From Dunaliella salina (lineage: Eukaryota > Chlorophyta > Chlorophyceae > Chlamydomonadales > Dunaliellaceae): DNA of 10,527 bases. Numbering within the stretch: position 1 is the stretch's first letter; each line of letters starts with the position of its first letter. Positions 6,009 through 10,527 of the stretch are shown here, piece by piece. Under the pieces are notes generated by a model. That model saw only the letters and a list, made by a program, of their open reading frames with translations, made no database searches and was not told where the DNA came from. Location of the stretch: the NCBI GenBank assembly GCA_002284615.2, contig MU069615.1, forward strand, positions 354,961-365,487. Direction: 5' to 3'. The translations under genes and the position numbers were made by a program.

Positions 6009-9000
6009 CTGTTCATAGAGACAAAGCCAGTGTTGAGCACTAGCACACGCACACAGCACAGATAGCACCACTTCAACTCATAGTTTTCAGAGACTGGCAG
6101 GACAAAGACAACAGTGATGATGGAAGAAACATACATGTAAAAAGGGGCGCACATATCTGATTTTATCTTTGTGAATCCAATTTTGTTTTCAAGTACCTTG
6201 ATCTCCAAGACAATATGCCAAGTTGTTGACTGATGTGATCGTCTCAGGATGGTTGGGGCCAAGAAGGCGCTGTCGGGATGTCAGACTCTCGCGGAAGAGG
6301 ACCTCCGCCTCAGTCAGTTTGCCTGACAAGACAGGATGTTCACGTAGCCAAAGCCAGCATTGAGCAACAGCACATGCACATGCAGCACAGACAACACCAG
6401 TTCACACCAGATGACCCAAAACAGAGTTTTCAAACACAAAAGAGACAAATAGCAATGGTGATGGTATGCACAAACATGAATCACTGCACACTACACATTT
6501 GATTTCATCTCTGTCATGTTCCAATTCCAATGTTTGGTTCCAAGTACCTTGTTTTTGAATACAGACAGCGAGGCTGTTGACTGAGGAGACGGAGTCAGGA
6601 TGGTTTGCACCAAGAACGTGCTGTCGAGACGTCAGAACCTCTTGACAAAGGACCTCCGCCTCAGCAAGCTTGCCTGCAACATCGTACAATGGTGCATCGC
6701 ACAATGGCAGGTCATTGTGCCCAAATCAGAGTTGCGCAACAGGACATGCACATGAGGACCCCTGAAAACCAGTTACAGAACCAAGGTATGCCACTTCCAA
6801 AGCAGTAAGTTGCCCAGGCACCTTTCCCAAGTTGCACATCTGAGCTTTTGGCATCTTTGAAAGGAGGATTTTCTAATAAAGACGTTGAATCTAATCAGAA
6901 TTAAAAACTCCTGCATGGTTTTAATCTGGTCGCACCTGAAAGAGGTAAGGATGTTCAAGGACCAAATCGTTTGTCACATCCCTCAAAGCCCTCCTTGTAC
7001 TTAAGAGCAATGATGTTGGAACATGGATACGTTTGGAAGTACAGCCACTATCAGCCTTAGTGTCCCACAAATGTGTGACCTCCCACCCTGACTGCAAACC
7101 AAATTGCAAGCCCTATCTTTAAAGATCCGCAGTAATAGAACATGACCTGACCTTTCATGGGCCTACATGGAAGACTTGCAAGTTTTCAGAGTTGGGTCTA
7201 ACAGGATTTACCCGGAGAAGCCGAGTGTATTTCAACATGTGTACATGTGTGCACGTCGTCCACATGTATGTGTTACAGCAGAAAACTACTGGTTCATCTT
7301 TATGATTGATCCATTTGGGAAGTTCATTGCATGCATAGTCACTTTGTGACGATCTGCCTTTTTAAAAGCCATTTTTATTGGAGGGAGGGTCCCCCACAAG
7401 GTATCTTAACCAAACTCAAACACCCTCCCTGCATTGAAGGGATATCACTTATGGCTGTATGCATTAAACATGCCTAATGATGGAAGGAGACAAGCCGCGC
7501 CACCGATCGCATAATCAGCAACACCACAAACAACAGGTCGTTGCTGTACAGCAACTTGCACTTGCTCAAGTGCAACCAGGACCACAGGCTCCGTCTTGAA
7601 TGGCTGTGATAAGGGGAGGCTGAGGAGCTGCAGCAATACTAACGGGCTTGAGGAAGGACTTAAGTGCACACAGACATTATGTAAGCAGTCCTTTCAAGCA
7701 TATGTATTATACTGTACTTTTTAACAGTACGCCAAAAATATGCAGTTCATGTCTCACCCAACCCTGGAAGTTTTGATAACCAAGCCAACTCAGTCCATAA
7801 GTTGGCCGGTGGCTATGGCCGCTGAGAGGTAGGAGCAAGTACCCTTCGCTTACAATAAAATGCTCCTACTTAATGTACTGTGCAGATAAATGACCCCATT
7901 GGCCCTGCATGGTGACTGCGTGCACCAAAAAATTACACATTGATTTTGAGGGTGCGCAATTGTGTGAATCAACATTTTGGACAGCGAGAGCGTACAAGTG
8001 GTCTCGAATGCCCCTGAGTGCTGGGTGCGCAGTTGTGTGCAATAATCATTCTCGGGCTGCGCTGTCCTTGATGCGTTGTTGCAAGACTAATCTTTTGGGG
8101 TGTGTGGGATGATTCCATTTCTGCACGGTAATCGTAAAGGATTCCTAGCATGTAGACAAACCTACCTACGCCTTTTAAGCAGAGAGCCAGGCGCATTTTT
8201 GCCACAAGGGTACTTGGGTGCAGCTCTCCGAGTGCCCCCTGCAGCACCTCCAGCACCTCTGACCATAGTGGCTCTGCTTTAGCAGGCAATCCCTGGTCAT
8301 TTATGCGCCTTGCAAGCCCTTGCAGTGACATCCATGTGGCCGGCGCCTGCTCCCCCATGACCCTCAGCCTCCTTTCATATGCTTCACGAAACAGGGCTTC
8401 TGCGTCTCGGTACCTGCACAGGTTTGGAACGCGCAGCTGTTTCGATGCCCAACAAACGTGATTAGACCTCGGCAACGTTCATCTGCGAAAAACGCACACC
8501 ATGAGGGGCCAATTTTCAAGAAATCAACCACTTCACACATCGCGCATCAAGAAGCACACAACCTGCCGATGGCAACAGCAACAATCAACACCTACATCAA
8601 TTGACCAACCAGTGCTTCTCACTCTGCTCCGCTGCCATGGCATGCACACAAGCAATGCTGCGTGGATGGTCTGAATGCACACAATCTGCCAACAGCACAA
8701 ACAACAATCAAGACAGACGTCAAAACACCAACCTGTGCTTCTTACTCTGCTCCGTTGCCATGGCGTGCACGCAAGCAATGCTGCGTGGGTTGTCCGGCCC
8801 AAGGGCGTGGCAGCAGAGGTCATGTGCTTTGGCAGCTGACTCAAAGTCAGTACAAGCCATGCATTTCAGCAGCAGAGCTGCCGCTTTCTGCTCAGCAGAG
8901 CCCGCGTCAATGCTTTCGTGTAGGCGCTCCAGCTTCTTCCAGGTGCCCTTGCGGTAGCCAGCACATAACAGCAGCTCTTGCACCAGCTCAGCATCCACTG

Positions 9001-9981
9001 CCAAGATGGAATGCAGCATGCTGGCTTGTGGCTGTGGTTGTTGCGCAACTAGTGCACCTGCGTCAAAAGAATGCAGAATTGATTATGGCTCTGATTTGGA
9101 GCTCAAATGCTGGGTTTGCACTGTGAAGGGACGCCAATGTTCCAGAGGCCTTGTGCATTTGAAGCAAGGAAACATAACTCAAACACATTGCGGCAGGGTT
9201 GGGTCATACGCGAGGGCTTAACCGTACGCGCATATACGTGTAAAATACGCTTATGTTGCGTATATACGTGAAATGGGAGGGCCAAAAATGGCCGGGAGGG
9301 TTTTGGGTACTTACACATGCCAAAAAAGAAGGGTCTTGGATGTCGAAGTGTGCAGCAGCTCTCTCTGAGAGTCACTCAAAGGTCTCTCGAAGGTCTGTCG
9401 AAGGTTTGTTGAAGGTCTCACAGGGTTTGTAGAAGCGATTTACCTACGTATTTTCTGACGTTTAGCAAAAAGCCATTTTTATGATACGCGTTTTTCATCA
9501 ATTTTAACAATGCGTGAAAATACGCGTATTCACGGATGACCCATCCCTGCATTGCGGTTGCGCAATCTGCAGGGTGACCATGGCACATCAAGCCAACTGA
9601 ACATGCAGGAAATCCAAAAGCACATGATGACACGTAATGGCGCAACCACCAGACTGCACTTCAGCACAGGACTGGCAGGGTAACCAACAAAACTTGCAGT
9701 GCAGCTGCTCGCTTGTGGATGCCCTTCAGCTGATCAGACAAAGGTTGCTACCATTACCTGCCAGTTTGAAGGCAGCCAGGATGTCTGGTCCTGCCTCGCG
9801 CGCTAATGCTAGTGGTGCCTCCCATGCACGGGTGAAAAACATGCGCGTCCAGAGGTCCAGCTGCTGGAACACATAGGTGACAAAGCGCGGAGCACCCTGT
9901 GCGGCCACAGCCTGTTTACCCAACGCTGCTGATGCTTCGCGCACAGCCATGTGCAGTGAGAATGGGTTGGTGCCAGAGCCC
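5974..9981 (-). CDS. TPR-repeat protein (kinesin-light-chain-type repeats), six exons, 5' partial
   Basis: Exons in order are 9981-9758, 9057-8733, 8413-8166, 6673-6548, 6322-6197 and 6008-5974 (stop TAA 5976-5974). Every intron is GT-AG and the phases match at all five junctions (1, 2, 1, 1, 1). The product is 360 residues from the first exon I can place. Residues 1-159 are a helical region with no motif I can name. From 160 on there are five TPRs of exactly 42 residues, starting LGPDNP (160), MGEQAP (202), LGELHP (244), LGANHP (286) and LGPNHP (328). Each has the helix-turn pattern ending in (A/L)-E-A-x-L, and the last is cut at 33 residues. The unbroken 42-residue register across junctions is the main proof of the model. 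Such repeats form protein-binding superhelices; partner and location are unknown. No motor-binding or enzyme domain is visible, so it should not be called kinesin light chain. The true start lies at or beyond the right edge. Confidence 0.8.
6197..6322 (-). other. TPR gene 126-bp symmetric exon, second copy
   Basis: It lies between acceptor TCTTGTCAG (6323) and donor CAAG|GTACTTG (6197/6196) and is phase 1 on both sides. It encodes (G)KLTEAEVLFRESLTSRQRL, then LGPNHPETITSVNNLAYC and LGDQ, exactly one 42-residue unit offset from the TPR boundary. Its donor context is identical to that of the 6548-6673 exon. Confidence 0.88.
6548..6673 (-). other. TPR gene 126-bp symmetric exon, first copy
   Basis: It lies between acceptor GATGTTGCAG (6674) and donor CAAG|GTACTTG (6548/6547) and is phase 1 on both sides. 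It encodes (G)KLAEAEVLCQEVLTSRQHV, then LGANHPDSVSSVNSLAVC and IQKQ. The intron that follows (6323-6547) and the next one (6009-6196) are also related, sharing AAAGCCAG...TTGAGCA, CACAG and ACAGTGATGATGG-like blocks. Duplication therefore copied exon and intron together. Confidence 0.88.
6674..8165 (-). other. TPR gene intron of 1492 bp
   Basis: The 42-residue register is exact if exon 8166-8413 is joined straight to exon 6548-6673 (both phase 1), so no exon needs to lie in between. I searched this stretch on both strands for TPR-like peptides and terminal inverted repeats and found none. A small TAGGAGCA/TGCTCCTA hairpin lies at about 7831-7869. Being four to eight times longer than most of its neighbours, it may hold an old insertion that I cannot delimit. 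A skipped symmetric module is also possible. Confidence 0.55.
8166..8413 (-). other. TPR gene third exon
   Basis: Acceptor CCTGTGCAG at 8414, exon first base G completing an Arg codon (phase 2), donor GTAG|GTAGGT at 8166/8165 (phase 1). It covers the second half of TPR 1 (RYRDAEALFREAYERRLRV), all of TPR 2 (MGEQAPATWMSLQGLARR, then LPAKAEPLWSEVLEVLQGA) and the first half of TPR 3 (LGELHPSTLVAKMRLALCL). Confidence 0.85.
8551..8794 (-). repeat. 123-bp tandem duplication across an exon end and splice donor
   Basis: Copies at about 8551-8671 and 8674-8794 repeat with a period of 123 bp, measured between the two CCATGG sites (8635 and 8758). On the minus strand the 8674-8794 copy holds the last ~20 codons of the second exon plus its donor CACAG|GTTGGT. 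The other copy lies inside the intron and still reads P-R-S-I-A-C-V-H-A-M-A-x-E-Q-S-x-K-H, but its donor is CACTG|GTTGGT. See findings. Confidence 0.85.
8733..9057 (-). other. TPR gene second exon
   Basis: Acceptor CTTTTGACGCAG at 9058, donor CACAG|GTTGGT at 8733/8732 (phase 2). A stronger-looking donor GAGCAGA|GTAAGA lies 14 bases earlier, but it is phase 1 and would break both the frame and the 42-residue register. The exon encodes ALVAQQPQPQAS, a helical stretch with LLLCAGYRKGTWKKLERL, then AAKAHDLCCHA and the first half of TPR 1 (LGPDNPRSIACVHAMATEQ). Confidence 0.82.
9186..9557. mobile_element. hAT-type non-autonomous element (9194-9549) with perfect 8-bp target duplication
   Basis: The ends read CAGGGTTGGGTCATACGCGA on the left and, reverse-complemented, CAGGGATGGGTCATCCGTGA on the right. 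The bases CATTGCGG stand directly on both sides (9186-9193 and 9550-9557) as an exact 8-bp duplication. Termini of the CAGGG-TGGG type with 8-bp duplications are hallmarks of the hAT superfamily. The 356-bp body has repeated ACGCGTAT/TATACGTG segments near both ends and no coding capacity. It sits inside the 700-bp intron 9058-9757 of the TPR gene. The exact duplication suggests a fairly recent insertion. Confidence 0.92.
9377..9422. repeat. Short tandem repeat inside the hAT element
   Basis: Four units of 10-11 bases of the form AAGGTCTCTCG, AAGGTCTGTCG, AAGGTTTGTTG and AAGGTCTCAC. Confidence 0.65.
9758..9981 (-). other. TPR gene first placeable exon
   Basis: The donor CTGGCAG|GTAATG at 9758/9757 (phase 1) joins in frame to the 9057 acceptor. 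The exon encodes GTNPFSLHMAVREASAALG, VTYVFQQLDLWTRMFF and EAPLALAREAGPDILAAFKLA, an Ala-rich helical stretch. I placed the 5' border at acceptor AAAACGCAG (9982). The frame stays open further up to a TGA near 10090, so acceptors at about 10026 (TTCTTCTGAG) or 10053 (CAGGCAG) are alternatives. Confidence 0.65.
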
Positions 9982-10167
9982 CTGCGTTTTGTGCACATCA
10001 GAGGGAGGTCCAATTCGCAAAAAGTAACACCCTCAGAAGAAATACAACTTGCTGCCTGCAGCCCAGCCCAATCCCACTTTCACCCAATAGCTAAGCTGAT
10101 ATATGGGCTTGCTTGACCATGTTCAAAGGGGTGCCACAGATGTGTGGACCTGAAATTCCATTCTGGA

Positions 10168-10184
10168 GATTGTAATCTACAATC
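10168..10184. repeat. Small perfect palindrome
   Basis: GATTGTA-atc-TACAATC, 7-base arms with a 3-base loop, in an otherwise unassigned stretch (10060-10355). Confidence 0.5.
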
Positions 10185-10254
10185 GGAAGCGCACCACTAA
10201 ATTCCTGGTGTTATGAAGTTACAGTCCAGGTGACCTATGTCAAGTGTGGAGGAG

Positions 10255-10290
10255 GGGCTCAATGAAGAATTCGGGCTCAATGGAGAATTC
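10255..10290. repeat. 18-bp tandem duplication
   Basis: GGGCTCAATGAAGAATTC is followed directly by GGGCTCAATGGAGAATTC, one base different. Confidence 0.8.
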
Positions 10291-10355
10291 AATACTCCAA
10301 AACTATAAAACAAATGACCATGCTTCTGGTCATTGAGTACAAAAAAAATCCCTAC

Positions 10356-10419
10356 CTTGCAACTCTGCTGTTTTTGTTACATTCATTCTGGATTTTGCAG
10401 TTTCTTCTGGATGTCCAGT
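10356..10419 (-). other. Possible further upstream exon of the TPR gene
   Basis: On the minus strand an acceptor-like ATCTTGCAG (10420) and a good donor GCAAG|GTAGGG (10356/10355) enclose 64 bases. One frame reads T-G-H-P-E-E-T-A-K-S-R-M-N-V-T-K-T-A-E-L-Q with a phase-1 end. This resembles the second half of a TPR exon (xGxxHPET...S.N...LQxQ|G) with one extra residue. The phase does not fit the acceptor at 9982 but would fit the alternative at about 10053. A different frame is also open, so this is tentative. Confidence 0.3.
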
Positions 10420-10442
10420 CTGCAAGATCTCCTCTAGAAATG

Positions 10443-10445
<3 letters not shown>

Positions 10446-10519
<74 letters not shown>
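10446..10519. repeat. (TG)37 microsatellite
   Basis: An uninterrupted TG dinucleotide run of 74 bases close to the right window edge. It also creates a meaningless valine-cysteine reading frame. Confidence 0.98.
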
Positions 10520-10520
<1 letters not shown>

Positions 10521-10527
10521 TATATGC

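Noticed and set aside
8533..8844. Minus-strand ORF of 103 codons with an internal repeated peptide.
   Set aside because: The repeat comes from the 123-bp DNA duplication. The frame differs from the TPR frame supported by the 42-residue register.
8601..9126. Plus-strand ORFs of 118 and 154 codons.
   Set aside because: They are antisense shadows of the TPR exon 8733-9057, whose minus-strand frame has the recognisable repeats and matching splice phases.
9194..9549. CRISPR-like or other short-repeat array around 9377-9422.
   Set aside because: The units are 10-11 bases with no spacers, and they lie within a eukaryotic hAT-type element.
5974..9981. Naming the gene kinesin light chain.
   Set aside because: Only the 42-residue TPR type is shared. 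No heptad-repeat N-terminus is visible, and this repeat type occurs in many unrelated proteins.
10314..10520. Plus-strand ORF ending in a long Val-Cys run.
   Set aside because: The end is only the (TG)37 microsatellite translated; the rest has no support.

Overview
The window looks like a piece of a repeat-rich nuclear genome of a eukaryote, most likely a protist or alga. There are no bacterial-style operons. The one convincing gene is split by GT-AG introns, and most of the rest is built of transposon remnants and diverged duplicated DNA. A green-algal origin is possible, because large families of kinesin-light-chain-like TPR genes occur in such genomes, but nothing here fixes the lineage.

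Left part (1-5640). The left edge (1-75) holds a decayed TPR exon on the minus strand, related to the gene on the right. Two copies of a diverged ~600-bp dispersed repeat lie at 399-1012 and 5038-5622. A 581-bp element with 24-bp terminal inverted repeats and a TA target duplication (1097-1677) carries a possible two-exon ORF whose N-terminus fits a PCNA-binding PIP box. A cluster of tandem degenerate repeats (2041-2690) runs into the first of three copies of one repeat. Those copies (A 2615-2950, B 3048-3390, C 4317-4800) all end at the same terminus; A and B face each other as a large foldback. A 453-bp foldback element with ~120-bp arms (3788-4240) lies between B and C.

Right part (5640-10527). 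One minus-strand gene is reconstructed from six exons between 9981 and 5974. Its spliced product is a TPR solenoid of 360 residues (partial at the N-terminus) in which five consecutive 42-residue kinesin-light-chain-type repeats stay in exact register across every proposed junction. Two exons are symmetric phase-1 modules of exactly 126 bp. They were duplicated together with their introns, and a third, truncated copy supplies the stop codon. One intron carries a 356-bp hAT-type element with a perfect 8-bp target duplication. Another carries a 123-bp tandem duplication that copied an exon's 3' end and its splice donor. The window ends in a (TG)37 microsatellite.

There is no sign of a multi-gene system. 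The interest lies in how the TPR gene grew by exon-intron duplication and decayed at one end, and in the mobile elements around it.
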